DNA of 64,000 nucleotides from Prorocentrum cordatum (GCA_963575745.1 CAUYUJ010003647.1:57632-121631), one strand, 5' to 3'. Positions 1 to 10,075 are shown, counted from the stretch's first letter. Notes: generated by a model not told the origin, from the letters alone. Program-made: numbers and translations.

Positions 1-60
1 GTAGTAGTCGTATTATTATTAGTAGTAGTAGTAGCAGTAGTAGTAGTAGTAGTAGTAGTC

Positions 61-104
<44 letters not shown>

Positions 105-109
105 CGTAC

Positions 110-190
<81 letters not shown>

Positions 191-232
191 TAGTAGTAGC
201 AGCAGTAGTAGTAGTAGTTCTAGTTCTTGTTC

Positions 233-274
<42 letters not shown>

Positions 275-318
275 CAGTAGTAGTAGTAGTAGTAGTAGTA
301 GTATTTGTAGCAGCAGTA
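1..318. repeat. GTA trinucleotide microsatellite
   Basis: Almost uninterrupted GTA/TAG repeats with occasional C or T variants, running off the left edge of the window. Open frames across it are poly-valine style artefacts of the triplet repeat. Confidence 0.97.
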
Positions 319-324
319 GTATTT

Positions 325-965
325 GGTGTTGTTGTTGGAATGGAGCTATGTGTGCCTCTTGGTGCTCTCTTCGGAGGCGTCTCTTGGAGCCTCCTTGGAC
401 CCTTCCGGAAGCTTCCGGGAGCTTCCTCGGGGCGTTTGGGGCCCGAAGGTTGGAAATGTTCATTCTGACTGCTGGTTTGGGCCCCTGTTGGCGCAGTCCG
501 GAGGCCTCTTGGCCAGTCTTGGGACTCGTAGAACCGTTTTGAGGCAGTCTGGGGCTGTCTTGGAGCCTTCTTGGGGGCCTCTTCGGCTGTCTTGGGGCGA
601 TCTTGGGAGCCCCAGAGGCCGTCTTGGACGTTGCGAAGGCCGAGGAGGCGAATCGGGTAAACAAATTCTCTGGGGGCTCTCTTCGGAGGCGTTTTGGAGG
701 CGTCGTGGACATTGTGGAGGCCCGTGGGGCCGTTTGGAGGCCATCTCAAACATGTGGAAGCGATTTGTGTGCGACTCGGAGCCCTCTGGAACCTCTCTGG
801 GGCGCTGCTGGAGCGAGCAGGGAGCTGCCAGAACCGCGCCCGGGAGTTCCGCCATCTCTGACTTGGCGTCTGCCGGGTGTTTGTCCGCGTATTTTTCGTC
901 CGGGGATCCCCAGGGGCCGCCCCGCGCGCGCGAAGTACAAAAATACGAAAGCTGTTACCGGAGAT
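325..965. other. Gene-less stretch with degenerate CTTGGGGCC-type repeats
   Basis: I see no supportable gene. Between about 350 and 760 the sequence repeats short variants of TCTTGG(A/G)GCC. The same G-rich decamer style returns at 23150-23280 and much more regularly at 36130-36345. Confidence 0.5.
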
Positions 966-1007
966 CTTAGCACGTCTCTGGCCTGTTGGGCCGGCGAATT
1001 AACAGTA

Positions 1008-1042
1008 CCATCATCATTATCATCGGCACCATCATCATCATG

Positions 1043-1116
<74 letters not shown>

Positions 1117-1128
1117 AATCATCATCAT

Positions 1129-1212
<84 letters not shown>

Positions 1213-1213
1213 G

Positions 1214-1245
<32 letters not shown>

Positions 1246-1530
1246 AGCAGCATCATCATCAGCATCATGTTCATCATCATTGTAATCATGAACATCATGA
1301 TAGTCATCGTCATCATCATCATCATCATCATCATCATCGTCACCATCAGCATCATTATCATCAGCATCATGTTCAGCATGATTAGAATCATGGTTATCAT
1401 GATAGTCATCATCATCCTCATCATCCTCATCATCATCGTCATCTGCATCAGCGACAGCATCAGCATCATCACCATCATCATCAGCAGCATCATCATCATC
1501 GTCTTCGTCGTCATCATCAGCAACAGCAAC
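1008..1530. repeat. ATC/TCA trinucleotide microsatellite
   Basis: Long ATC repeat with TCG and AGC variants. All open frames here translate as runs of Ile, Ser, His, Met or Asp and are artefacts of the repeat. Confidence 0.97.
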
Positions 1531-1548
1531 AGCCTCCTTCTTTGCGAG

Positions 1549-1665
1549 GTGGAAATCAAGGAGAGCGGCGTGCCAAACAACCCCAGCGCGCTCATGGTGT
1601 CCGCCTCTGCGACCTCCACCAAGGGGGGGGGAGCGATGGAGCGGACGCTGGCTGGGGCTGCGGAG
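1549..1665 (+). CDS. Possible exon, PPR-like helix, phase 0 to 0
   Basis: This is a 117-nt open stretch of 39 codons between an acceptor-like TTTGCGAG|G at 1548 and a strong donor GAG|GTGAGAG at 1666. It follows the ATC repeat directly. The translation (ESGVPNNPSALMVSASATS, then a Lys-Gly-rich turn and MERTLAGAAE) is not low-complexity and resembles the helix-turn-helix pattern of a degenerate PPR unit. A run of nine or ten G residues near 1624-1632 makes the frame sensitive to sequencing error. If real, it could be an upstream exon of the PPR gene whose clearer fragments begin at 9771; the Penelope-like element would then sit in the intervening intron. The assignment to PPR is an inference. 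Confidence 0.4.
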
Positions 1666-1732
1666 GTGAGAGCATCCCCGGCTTCGCGTCGCGTTCAGGC
1701 GCCGCGTTTCGGCGGATGCTAAGTCCATACGG

Positions 1733-1880
1733 AGTAAGTACATACGGAGTGTTCGGTCTCCATGTGGGCCTACTCCGTCTGGACTTCGCCTCTCCTGATA
1801 GGAGGCGAAGTCCAGACGGAGTAGATCCATACAGAGTGCTCGGTCTCCGTCTGGGCCTACTCCATTGGGATTTAGCCTCT
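1733..1880. repeat. Hairpin within an imperfect direct repeat
   Basis: A perfect 23-bp inverted repeat (1770-1792 and 1802-1824, 9-nt loop; arm begins CTACTCCGTCTGG) sits inside an imperfect ~85-bp direct duplication containing CGGTCTCC and GGGCCTACTCC. It lies immediately left of the Penelope-like element. Confidence 0.8.
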
Positions 1881-1891
1881 CCTGAAGCTTA

Positions 1892-2378
1892 GCACGCCGC
1901 GTGTTAGAAATGCGGCAGGTTTCCACTTCGCGCTTTGTCGACGCGGTGGTGGCCCCAACGCGGACGTTTAAGGCTGACCGCCGCCAGTGCCCCAGAGTCC
2001 GCCGATACCGAGCGATCTGTGCGCTATTGGGTCACCCGCAATCACGAGGGCGTGAGGGCGCAAACATAGCCGCGCATCGCGGGGCGCGATGTGCGAAGTT
2101 GTGTGAGCTAAGAAACCAATGCCGACGTCATCGCGACCCGACGTGATCCAGCCGCGCATGCCCATCCATGGCCATCCGCATCAACCGCGCGGGGATGGAC
2201 CGAGAAGTGCTTCCAGACCGATCCCGCATCGCTCTTATACGGAAGTGGGGTCTTTGGATTCGAGTAGTTGCATGGGAGGGGTCCAGGGGAAGAAAAGAGG
2301 GGAGAGCGGGAGGGAGGAAGTGAGGGAGGAGGAGGAGGAGGACGAAAGAGTGAGGACTGAGGATGGAATAAGGTGAGG
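1892..2378 (+). repeat. Left 487-bp terminal direct repeat of Penelope-like element
   Basis: Begins GCACGCCGCGTGTTAG and ends GGAATAAGGTGAGG. It matches 5393-5879 over its whole length with about 14 differences and no indel that I can see. Positions 2060-2115 contain part of the dispersed GCGCGAAG repeat. The right end, AAG|GTGAGG, looks like a splice donor. Confidence 0.85.
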
Positions 2379-2379
2379 C

Positions 2380-3378
2380 TTGCGGAAAGTTCCAATATCG
2401 TTCGAGACGCCGATTCTGGGCGATTTGAAAGTAGAGGAAGAAATAAAGTGCGAATTCACAATTCAGCCCGGAACCACGTTGCGAGAGGCAAAAGGAATCG
2501 TGCATAAGAAGCAGTTGGGGGCACAAAAGAGATTGGACTTGCTGGTATTGAAGCGCCAGCAAGAGCTGCTTCGTATAACCACCAAAAAGAGCACGTTCGT
2601 GGAAAAGATCTTGGTTGCCAATCGTTCTCAACCATCAGCTTGGGATGCGCTGGGGCTTGACCTTGACGAAGAACACAAGGCAATGGCCCAGACAAACACC
2701 GATGACCTCAAGGAAGGGGCGGCTGTGATCTACAAGAAAATAGTGGACAAAGCAGCGGAGGAGAAAATGGCAAAGCAAAGAACGTCCAGCTTGAGGGATG
2801 AGGCCCGTGAGAAGATGGTCACGGAATTTTCGGCTTTTTCTCCCCAGCAGTACGTGGACTTCACGGTTGAAAAACTTTTCAAAAAACATATGTCCAGCCA
2901 GCATCGGCAGCGCGTGGAGAAAGCGTCGGAATTCCAAAACGTGTGCACGTTGGAGCAGAAAGCTGGATGTGACGCGAATCCTTCAGCTTATTTCCACGAC
3001 GCGGTGACCTCGATAGTAACTGATACTGATATCGAGAATGCCTTGACAAAAAACGGTTTGCGCCAGCCCTCGAAGGGCAAGGGGGCTGGCAAAGGAAAAA
3101 GCAAAGGCAAAGGCAAGGACAACAAAGGAAAGGGCAGAGACTTTTCGAACGAAGCTGGCAATCCCAAGGGGCAGGACAAAGGCAAAACAAAAGGGAAAGC
3201 AAAGAGTGGCGCTGGGAAACCGAGCGGATCCCAGAAAGGCAAGGGCAAAGGCAAAGAGCGTTACGACAAGAGTTGGAAAGGCAAAGGCAAGGAGAAGGAC
3301 AAAAGTTCCAAAGGCGGAAAGACAGGATCAAACACTGGGAAAGGAAAAGGAGGCAAGACAAAGCAAAAGTGGCAGTGA
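2380..3378 (+). CDS. Gag-like first ORF of Penelope-like element
   Basis: This open frame of 332 codons has normal, non-repetitive composition in its first ~230 residues (acidic/basic helical segments such as KIVDKAAEEKMAKQ) and a C-terminal ~100 residues made of KGKGKG-type repeats. It starts just inside the left terminal repeat. There is no ATG at the 5' end: the frame opens after a TGA at 2374, so translation may begin at an internal ATG or after splicing from the AAG|GTGAGG site. The basic tail suggests nucleic-acid binding, as expected of a retroelement ORF1. I do not recognise a named domain. The frame is intact, in contrast to the downstream RT. Confidence 0.6.
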   Translation: MRKVPISFETPILGDLKVEEEIKCEFTIQPGTTLREAKGIVHKKQLGAQKRLDLLVLKRQQELLRITTKKSTFVEKILVANRSQPSAWDALGLDLDEEHKAMAQTNTDDLKEGAAVIYKKIVDKAAEEKMAKQRTSSLRDEAREKMVTEFSAFSPQQYVDFTVEKLFKKHMSSQHRQRVEKASEFQNVCTLEQKAGCDANPSAYFHDAVTSIVTDTDIENALTKNGLRQPSKGKGAGKGKSKGKGKDNKGKGRDFSNEAGNPKGQDKGKTKGKAKSGAGKPSGSQKGKGKGKERYDKSWKGKGKEKDKSSKGGKTGSNTGKGKGGKTKQKWQ

Positions 3379-3406
3379 AAGAACGTGCCACTCAGATGTT
3401 TTGGAG

Positions 3407-5135
3407 AGTCATTGAAGGGTTACCCATGGCTGACTTCAAACGTCTTCTTTCGATTGGGAACAATACGCCAAAGGTGTATGTGTATGACACGACCGCAAAT
3501 CTTGATTCATCCCAGAGAAAGGTGAAATATCCTGGCTGGTGGAATTCCTGCTGAGTTACCACAGAAAGCACATTTTTAGGGGGACTGAGGCTCCTGACCT
3601 TGCACAAATTTCCAAATGCTTGCGACAATGGGCGAACAAGCAGCACTGGAAATTCTATTTTGGCGTCACCAACCTTCAGCTCAGGGCGAAGATGTTGACG
3701 ATAACCCGTTCAGACGGTTCCGCGCTAACTTTCTTTCCGCGCCCGAGTGTAATTTCCCCATCTCTGATTCGCAGAACGCTTTCATATCCGAAGTGGTCGA
3801 CGGCGTTTGGCAAATGCGCAGGCGTGCAAGGGGGAAGTTCTCAAGCAGATGTGCTTCCATCGCCAACTTTTGCGAGGTGCGCCGGCTTGCATTCTCGATT
3901 CTCCGTCGAGGGGGCATGGGCGTTTTGCCTACGGACAAGGATGGGGGATTCTGCCTAATCAATAAGTGGGCCATCGTCTTAGGGAAAGTACGGTTGACTC
4001 AGAGTGACAAATACAGACAGTTGGAATACGACATGGCGGATGAATATTTCGATGACTACCGGTCTGCAGTCCATGAGGCAGCAGGCGCCTTACAGGACAA
4101 GCGTTTCATCTTCGCTATGCTTTCGTGAGCAAGAGGTGGTGCAACGGGCATAGTATTCAAGATGAAAGCCACCATCAAGTCTCACAAAGACGTCGGCGGA
4201 GTAGAACTCAGACCATTGCACGCATCCCCATGCAATCCCATGAAAGGTGGAATGCAATGGGTGTCTGACACATGGAAGACATTCATCAAGACGCAGCCCC
4301 ATATCTTACGAGACAGTTGAGACCTCCTGCAGCGTGCCAGAGGGCAGCGAAAGGACTGCCTTCAAAATCATGCTCCGCGCAATTCTGCGCAACCAGATTG
4401 TGCAAGTGGAGGGCGTGCCGAATGTTTCCTGGACGGTTAAGATAGGAACAGGCATGGGACTCGGCTGTAGTGGAGAAGTGAGCGATACTGCATTCCACGT
4501 CATGGTGGAGGAGGGGGTGATGAATAATGAGCGGTTTATGCAGAGATTTGGTATTCGATTCTGGGGACGCTTCAAAGATGATATTCTCCTTATCGTCAGC
4601 GGCGCATATCGGACAAGAGTGGACCGACAGCTTGATATATTGAGGATGAAGAGCCGCTTCTTCAGGTTGAAGACAGAATCTGTTTCCGAGATTTCGGCCG
4701 TCATGTTAGACGTGGTGTTGTATAAGGGCGCGCGGTGGCACCGCGCTGGATTTCTTGATTTCCGCGTTGTAAGGCCCACATCCCTCTACACCCTCTCCTC
4801 TGTTCCAGTGCTCATCCCACGCGCGTGCATGCAGCGTGGCCTAAAAGCATGGTCAGGCGTTTTACAGAACTGCGCAGCAACTCTCGCATTGCGCGGAAGA
4901 CGGTGCAGTCCTTTTCGCGGCAGTACGTTCCCCGGGCGACCAGGTGCAGTCTTGTTTAGTCCTCCCTTACCACCGCGCATGGGAATTCGCCCGGTTCCAA
5001 AGGGTGGTGAATCTCTGCAGGGATGCGGGGGTGAGAGTGCGGTTTTCGTTTAAATTCAGTTCCAGACATCTCTTGCACCGTCTTGTAGACGTCAACAGGT
5101 CCGAGGCCAATACGGGTCTGAACGTGTTTCAATAA
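3407..5135 (+). pseudogene. Frameshifted Penelope-like reverse transcriptase
   Basis: RT-like sequence is spread over several frames. In order: an N-terminal part at 3418-3660; 3616-4125 with GVLPTDKDGGFCLINK; 4135-4318 with KMKATIKSHKD and VELRPLHAS (fingers region), ending at a stop; 4322-4800 with GTGMGLGCS and RFKDDILLI (palm, catalytic aspartates in FKDD); then a different frame at 4801-4951 with SSAHPTRVHAAWPKSMVRR, and a final frame to 5135 with LVLPYHRAWEFARFQR. The order matches a retroelement RT with a Penelope-type C-terminal block. The canonical motif A aspartate was not confidently located. The breaks mean no full protein can be read from this copy unless unrecognised introns are removed. 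Confidence 0.65.
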
Positions 5136-5392
5136 GCGACTGAACGGTTGGTAGGTTGGGGTAGGTGGCGGTTTCATAGCTTAGCTTTTGCCAGCAAGAG
5201 CCCATCTGGGAGCAAATTGTACAAATCTGTCGTAACAATCTGGTTCCCTTGAGCTGTGATATATGTGCATTCGTAGCCGTTTGGGCCCAGAGCGCTCAGC
5301 GAGCGAGGCCACTTGCAGGTTTCGCAAAGTCCTGCATGGCCACTTCATAGCGAAGTTGGAAAACATTCTATTCATCACATCGTCGAAGGTTG
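5136..5392 (+). other. 3' untranslated part of Penelope-like element
   Basis: About 260 bp between the last RT-like codons and the right terminal repeat. A minus-strand open frame crosses it into the repeat, but it has no recognisable domain and I treat it as a shadow. Confidence 0.4.
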
Positions 5393-5879
5393 GCACGCCG
5401 CGTGTTAGAAATGCGACAGGTTTCCACTTCGCGCTTTGTCGACGCGGTTGTGGCCCCAACGCGGACGTTTAAGGCTGACCGCCGCCAGTGCCCCAGAGTC
5501 CGCCGATATCGAGCGATCTGCGCGTTATTGGGTCACCCGCAACCACGAGGGCGCGAGGGCGCAAATATGGCCGCGCATCGCGGGGCGCGATGTGCGAAGT
5601 TGTGTGGGCTAAGAAACCAACGCCGGCGTCATCGCGACCCGACGTGACCCAGCCGCGCATGCCCATCCATGGCCATCCGCATCAACCGCGCGGGGATGGA
5701 CCGAGAAGTGCTTCCAGACCGATCCCGCATCGCTCTTATACGGAAGTGGGGTCTTTGGATTCGAGTAGTTGCATGGGAGGGGTCCAGGGGAAGAAAAGAG
5801 GGGAGAGCGGGAGGGAGGAAGTGAGGGTGGAGGAGGAGGAGGACGAAAGAGTGAGGACTGAGGATGGAATAAGGTGAGG
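5393..5879 (+). repeat. Right 487-bp terminal direct repeat of Penelope-like element
   Basis: Same length as 1892-2378 and about 97% identical by eye. Most differences are C/T or G/A transitions clustered in the first 270 bp. Confidence 0.85.
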
Positions 5880-6409
5880 AAGAGGGGGGAAGAGGAGCTG
5901 CTTTTGGATCTCGACGCTGAGTATGCAGCGAGCCTGTCAGCAGAGGCTGGCACGCAACGAGCATATGAGTAATGAGATAACAACTCTGTTGGGGCACTCA
6001 GGTTGAAGTAAAGCAGGAAGACAGCACCAGCTGTGCAGTCGACTGAGCTGCCTCTAGCGCAGCCGACCGTAGCGGTCGTTCGTAGTACCTGGGAGATTTA
6101 AAAGAGGGGAGGGCGGATGGAAGATGGAGAGAAGGGGAGCCATAATATCATTCCCAGAGCCGCCGCGCCGCATTGGATGTCCTCAGAATTCGACTTCAGG
6201 CTTCAAGCTCACCCTCGGCCCCAGCCCCAGCACCAGGTCGTGGCGCACCTCGGCCTCGGCTCCAATCAATCCTCAGCCCCAGCTTCAGACTCAGCCGTAT
6301 GAGCATCCCTAGCACAAGGCCGAAAGCGAGAGTTGAACAGCCACTTGCAGAGGTATCACTGAAAAAATCGCCCATGAGACCAAGGAAATCAGGTACCGCG
6401 CGAAACGTG
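5880..6409. other. Unique-looking gene-less stretch
   Basis: I recognise no gene, repeat family or RNA in these ~530 bases. Short open frames at 6117-6424 lack any family signal. Confidence 0.5.
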
Positions 6410-6411
6410 TG

Positions 6412-6482
6412 TGTGAGTGAGTGAGTGAGTGAGTGAGTGAGTGAGTGAGTGAGTGAGTGTGTATGTGTGTGTGTGTGTGTTA
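6412..6482. repeat. GAGT and GT microsatellite
   Basis: A run of GAGT tetranucleotides followed by GT dinucleotides. Confidence 0.95.
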
Positions 6483-6839
6483 TGCGGCCACAAAGAGTGA
6501 TAATGACGGCGTGGAACACCACGTCCAAGGCGGCGATGATGCTCGGGAGGCGCAGGGGCAGTAGCAGTAGCGGTATGTTGGTGACGACTGCGACCACGGC
6601 TGCGGTTACGACGGTGGCGGCAGCACCAACGGCTCCTCTCTGGCTCCAGCGGGGCGCGGCGCGCGTTTCGATGCCTTTGTGCCGCCCCAGCCCCCGCGCG
6701 CCCGTGCCCGCCCTCCGTTTGGGGAGTCCCGCTCCCCTTCTCGGGTCGGACGAAAGGGGGGGATCTAACTTTACATGGTCTTTAATGCTAACGGGGATCC
6801 CTCCCTGAGCTCTCGGCTGGCACTGAAACTCGCCCTTCC

Positions 6840-6959
6840 CCTCCTCGCCCTTCCCCTCCTCCTTCTCCTCCTTCTTCTCCTCCTCCTCCTCCTCATCATC
6901 ATCATCATCATCGGCCTCCTCCTCGTCGTCATCATTATCATCAGCATCAGCAGCAGCAG

Positions 6960-6992
<33 letters not shown>

Positions 6993-7163
6993 AATGTCAT
7001 AATAGTAATCATCATCATTATCATCATCATCATCATTATCATCATCAGCAGCAACATCATCATCATAATCATCATAATCTGCAGCAGCAGCATCATCAGC
7101 AGCAGCAGCATCAGCATCAGCACAAGCACCATCAAACTTGTCATCACCATTATCATTATATGT

Positions 7164-7203
<40 letters not shown>

Positions 7204-7222
7204 CCATCATCAGCATCGTCAC
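6840..7222. repeat. TCC then ATC/AGC microsatellite
   Basis: CTCCTC repeats grade into ATC and AGC trinucleotide repeats, ending near 7222. Confidence 0.95.
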
Positions 7223-7628
7223 CATTGGTCCTCATCCCCCGATCATTTGCGTTTTTTTGAAGATCCTCTGAGGTCAGGGTGTTCGCGATTCGGTCGGTTC
7301 GGCTGCGTCGCAGTCGGTTACGTTCCGTCGGTTCGGTTTGGTCGGTTATTGTGTCGTTGCCGCATCGCTGCGCACTTCTAGGCTGCTTGCGGCCTGTCGA
7401 TGTCGGTCGACTTCGGTTTCGCTGTCGGTTCGGTCGGTTCTCGGCTTGCTGTCGCCGTGGACGGCCTTAGGGAGAGGGGAGAGTGCTCCCTGCTGCTGGT
7501 TTCGGCTCCGCCGCCGGGCGCTTTCCTCGATACATTGGCGCCTCCAGCGCCTGGAGGCGGTGGAAAAATCAGCCGCGTGAGCTGATTCGTGGACCCCCCG
7601 CTGCTCAACGGGCGACGAGAGCAAAACA

Positions 7629-7745
7629 GATCCGCTGCTCCTGGCCGATCCTGGGTCCAGGAGCGGTGGATGTGCCTCCCTGGCCAAGCCAGGAGGGCGT
7701 ACACACCGCTCCTGGACCCAGCATGGGCCTGGCCAGGGGCAGCAG
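7629..7745. repeat. Foldback (long hairpin) element
   Basis: The perfect 18-bp arms CTGGGTCCAGGAGCGGTG (7651-7668) and its complement (7704-7721) enclose a second near-perfect 11-bp stem (7674-7684 with 7688-7698). Outer flanks also pair (CTGCTCCTGGCC near 7635 with GGCCAGGGGCAGCAG near 7731), giving about 115 bp of foldback DNA. It abuts a dispersed inverted-end repeat at 7756. Confidence 0.8.
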
Positions 7746-7755
7746 AGATGTATGG

Positions 7756-7935
7756 ATCCCGTCGCCCCCCTCCCCCCCCAATGTCACCCGAGGCGGCGCG
7801 AAAATAGCCGCGCTTCGCGCATCGCGGTCCGGGCTGGAGAGGCGCCCCTCTCCAGGAGAGGCGACGCGAGGGCGCGAGGGCGCGACGATACCCGTGCATC
7901 GCGGGGAGCGGTGCGCGGAGTTAGGCGACCTGGGA
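7756..7935 (+). mobile_element. Copy of dispersed GCGCGAAG inverted-end repeat (MITE-like)
   Basis: The core CGCGCTTCGCGC followed by ATCGCGG, a spacer with GGAGAGGCGCCCCTCTCCAG, then GCGAGGGCGCGAGGGCGCG and a GCGGAGTTAGGCGACCTGG end. The ends TCCCGTCGCC and GGCGACCTGGGA are imperfect inverted repeats. Other copies lie near 10076, 14367, 35265, 36937, 44440 and 61546. Confidence 0.6.
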
Positions 7936-8199
7936 TTCGCTGGCCTCCCTTTGAAAGAGCGCGTTCTGTGGTCGCTTGGAGGGGGGGGGGTCTGAAACCG
8001 GACTCCCCCCCCGCCTCCCGTGACGGAGGGAGGGGGGGGTTCGAACCCCCCCCTCTCCCTTCTTCTCCTGCTTCCCCTCTCCTCGGGCCGGCGCTTGCGT
8101 CGGCGGCGGCTGGCGGAAGCGGCGGGGACGACGACTTCCTTTTGTGGGCCAGCGCCTGCGGCGGCGGGCGGCGGCGGCGGGGAGCGTCGACGAGGACGA

Positions 8200-8875
8200 C
8201 GGTGGTGGTGGTGGTGGTGGTGGTGGTGGTGGTGGTGGTGGTGGTGGTGGTGGTGGTGGTGGTGGTGTTGGTGGTGGGTTGTGGTGGTGGCGGTGGTGGT
8301 GGTTGTGGTGGTGGTGGTGTGTGGTTTGCTGTGGTGGTGGTGGTTGTGGTGATGGGTGGTGGTGGTGGTGGTGGTGGTTTGGTGGTGTTGTGGTGGTGGT
8401 TTGTGGTGGTGGTGGTGGTGGTGGTGGTGGTGGTGGTGGTGGGTTGTGTTGGTGGTGGTGGTGGTGGTGGTGGTGGTTTGGTGGTGGTGTGGTGGTGGTT
8501 TGTGGTGGTGGTGGTGGTGGGGGTGGTGGGTTGTGGTGGTGGCGGTGGTTTGTGGAGGTGGTGCTGGTAGTGGTGGTGGTGGCGGTGGTGGTGGTGGTGT
8601 GGTGGTTTGTGGTGGTGGCGGTGGGTTGTGCTGCTAGTAGTGGTGGTGGGTGTGGCGGTGGTGGTGGTGGTAGTGTGGTAGATTGTGGTGGTAGTGGTGG
8701 GTTTTTGTGGTGGTGGTGGCTGTGATGGTGACTTGTGGTGGTTGTGGTGGTGTGGTGGTGGTTTGTGGTGGTGGTTGTTGTGTGGTGGGTTGGTGGTGGT
8801 GGTGGTGGTGGTGGGTTGAGGCGGTGGTGGTGGTGGTGGTGGTAGTGGTCGCGGTGGTGGTAGTGGTGGTAATCG
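8200..8875. repeat. GGT trinucleotide microsatellite with TGGTTTG interruptions
   Basis: About 670 bp of GGT repeats punctuated by TTTGTGG and GGGTTGT variants. Gly/Val/Trp open frames on + and the Thr/Pro/His frame on - are artefacts. G-run palindromes flank it on the left (8030-8060) and similar G/C runs on the right (8914-9110). Confidence 0.97.
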
Positions 8876-8878
8876 TGG

Positions 8879-9770
8879 CTGCGTCCCCGCCGTCGCCGGC
8901 GCCAGCGCTGCTAGGGGGGGGGGTTGAACCCCTCCCCCCCTGGCGCCCGGGGGGGGTGGGAAGGGGGGGGGTTCAAACTTTCCCCCCCCTCCTTGGGCTG
9001 CCTCTGGACATCGTTGCTGCGTCCCCGCCGTCGGCGCTGCTGGCGGCCAGCGCTGGCGCCGGCGCCGGGGTGTGGGGGGGCGTTCGGGAGGGGGGGGTTT
9101 GGGGGAGAGAGGGGTCCCCTTGGTTTTGATCGACGGCGCCGAGTGTTGGGGGGGGGCCACCCCCCGGTTCGAAACGCGCCGCCGAATGTTCCCAAGGCGA
9201 GCGCCCGTGAAACGCGTTCTCTCCTCCCTTTGCTACCCCCCTTCCTGTCCAACACCCCAGTTGGGGACAGGCCCCCCGAAACCCGAATGGCACGGCCTAC
9301 ATTTCCCCATCTGAGGGGGTTATGTGGCCACTGGGGCCAAGGCCACGCCAGCGGGGATCGGGATGGGTTAAACGATGCTCAGCCGACCCCCCTTTTGCTA
9401 GAACCCCCGCCCCGAGCTTTCGTCCCAGGGACGGGCGCCCAGAGTCCCAACCCCCTGGGCCGAGCGCGGCCACGCGCCCGGGGTCCCCCCCCACCTGGGT
9501 CGCGCGAGAACCCGGAGTCTTCGCCCCCAGGGCCGCACGGCCCAGGATCGGGGGTTGCCAAAGGTGCCGTTGGGCCAAGGTGCCCCCAGCTTTTCGCTCC
9601 ATTTTGGAACCCCTGGGGCCCTGTGGGCTTCGTGATGGGAACTCTGGAGGCCGTGGGGGCCTCCTTGGAGATCCTGGGGGTACCTTGCGCCAGGGGCACT
9701 TCGAGCAACACCCGACAGGAACCTTTCGTCTGGCCCCACCCTCTGAGCCGCATGGCGGCGCCGGGGGCCC
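8879..9770. other. GC-rich stretch without a recognised gene
   Basis: Contains two copies of GCTGCGTCCCCGCCGTC (8878 and 9017) and long G and C homopolymers. Long open frames exist on both strands because stops are rare in this base composition, but none shows a domain. Confidence 0.4.
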
Positions 9771-9866
9771 GTGGCCCGCCGCGCGGCGGCGGCCATGCGG
9801 CGCCACACGGCGGCGGTCGTGGCGCTCGGGGAGCGCAGGCAGTGGAGGCAGGCGCTGCACCTCCTG
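9771..9866 (+). CDS. PPR exon fragment
   Basis: The frame carries AAVVALGERRQWRQALHLL, the second part of helix A and all of helix B of a PPR repeat (small-x-x-GERRQW then ALxLL). It is followed by a possible GT donor, CTCCTG|GTGTGG, at 9867. The 5' limit is uncertain; the frame is open leftward from 9771. A duplicated piece, AGGCAGGCGCTGCAC, occurs again near 9925 and a related one near 10165, so part of this exon has been copied locally. The next PPR sequence downstream in the same orientation is at 14569. PPR proteins bind single-stranded RNA, usually in plastids or mitochondria. The role here is inferred from family. Confidence 0.5.
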
Positions 9867-10075
9867 GTGTGGGGGGGCGTAGAGGAGCAGGACCCCTTGG
9901 TTGGGGGGCGGAGTGCTCAAGGGAGGCAGGCGCTGCACTTCCTGGGGGAGGGCCGGTCATGATAATAGTGCGTTCCACGCGTTCCAGGATGTCCTAGGTT
10001 CCTGGATCCCCTATTCCACACGGGTTGGAGCAGGAGGTCATGGTAGTGATGCGTTCCACCAGGTCATTCCCAGGG

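Larger units (their letters stand above)
1892..5879 (+). mobile_element. Penelope-like retroelement with direct terminal repeats
   Basis: This is a 4.0-kb unit bounded by 487-bp direct repeats (1892-2378 and 5393-5879). It encodes a Lys-Gly-rich first ORF and a frameshifted reverse transcriptase. The RT has a DKDGG motif, an HKD...LRP stretch, an MG-x-G stretch, FKDD in place of the usual YxDD catalytic box, and a later HP-x(2)-VH-x(2)-WP block. This combination resembles Penelope-like elements, whose copies often carry LTR-like repeats, rather than Gypsy/Copia or LINE elements. No GIY-YIG endonuclease was recognised. The RT is broken by shifts or stops near 4130 and 4320, and again after about 4800, so this copy is probably inactive unless some breaks are introns. 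It lies between a possible exon at 1549 and PPR exon sequence at 9771. Confidence 0.65.

Noticed and set aside
5181-5459. Minus-strand 92-codon frame in the 3' part of the Penelope-like element
   Set aside because: Runs into the terminal repeat, has no domain and opposes the element's coding strand.
8025-8060. GGTTCGAACC as a tRNA T-arm
   Set aside because: It is the centre of a G-run/C-run palindrome with no acceptor or anticodon stem around it.
7784-9160. 458-codon minus-strand frame rich in Thr, Pro and His
   Set aside because: Translation of the GGT microsatellite with GC-rich flanks.
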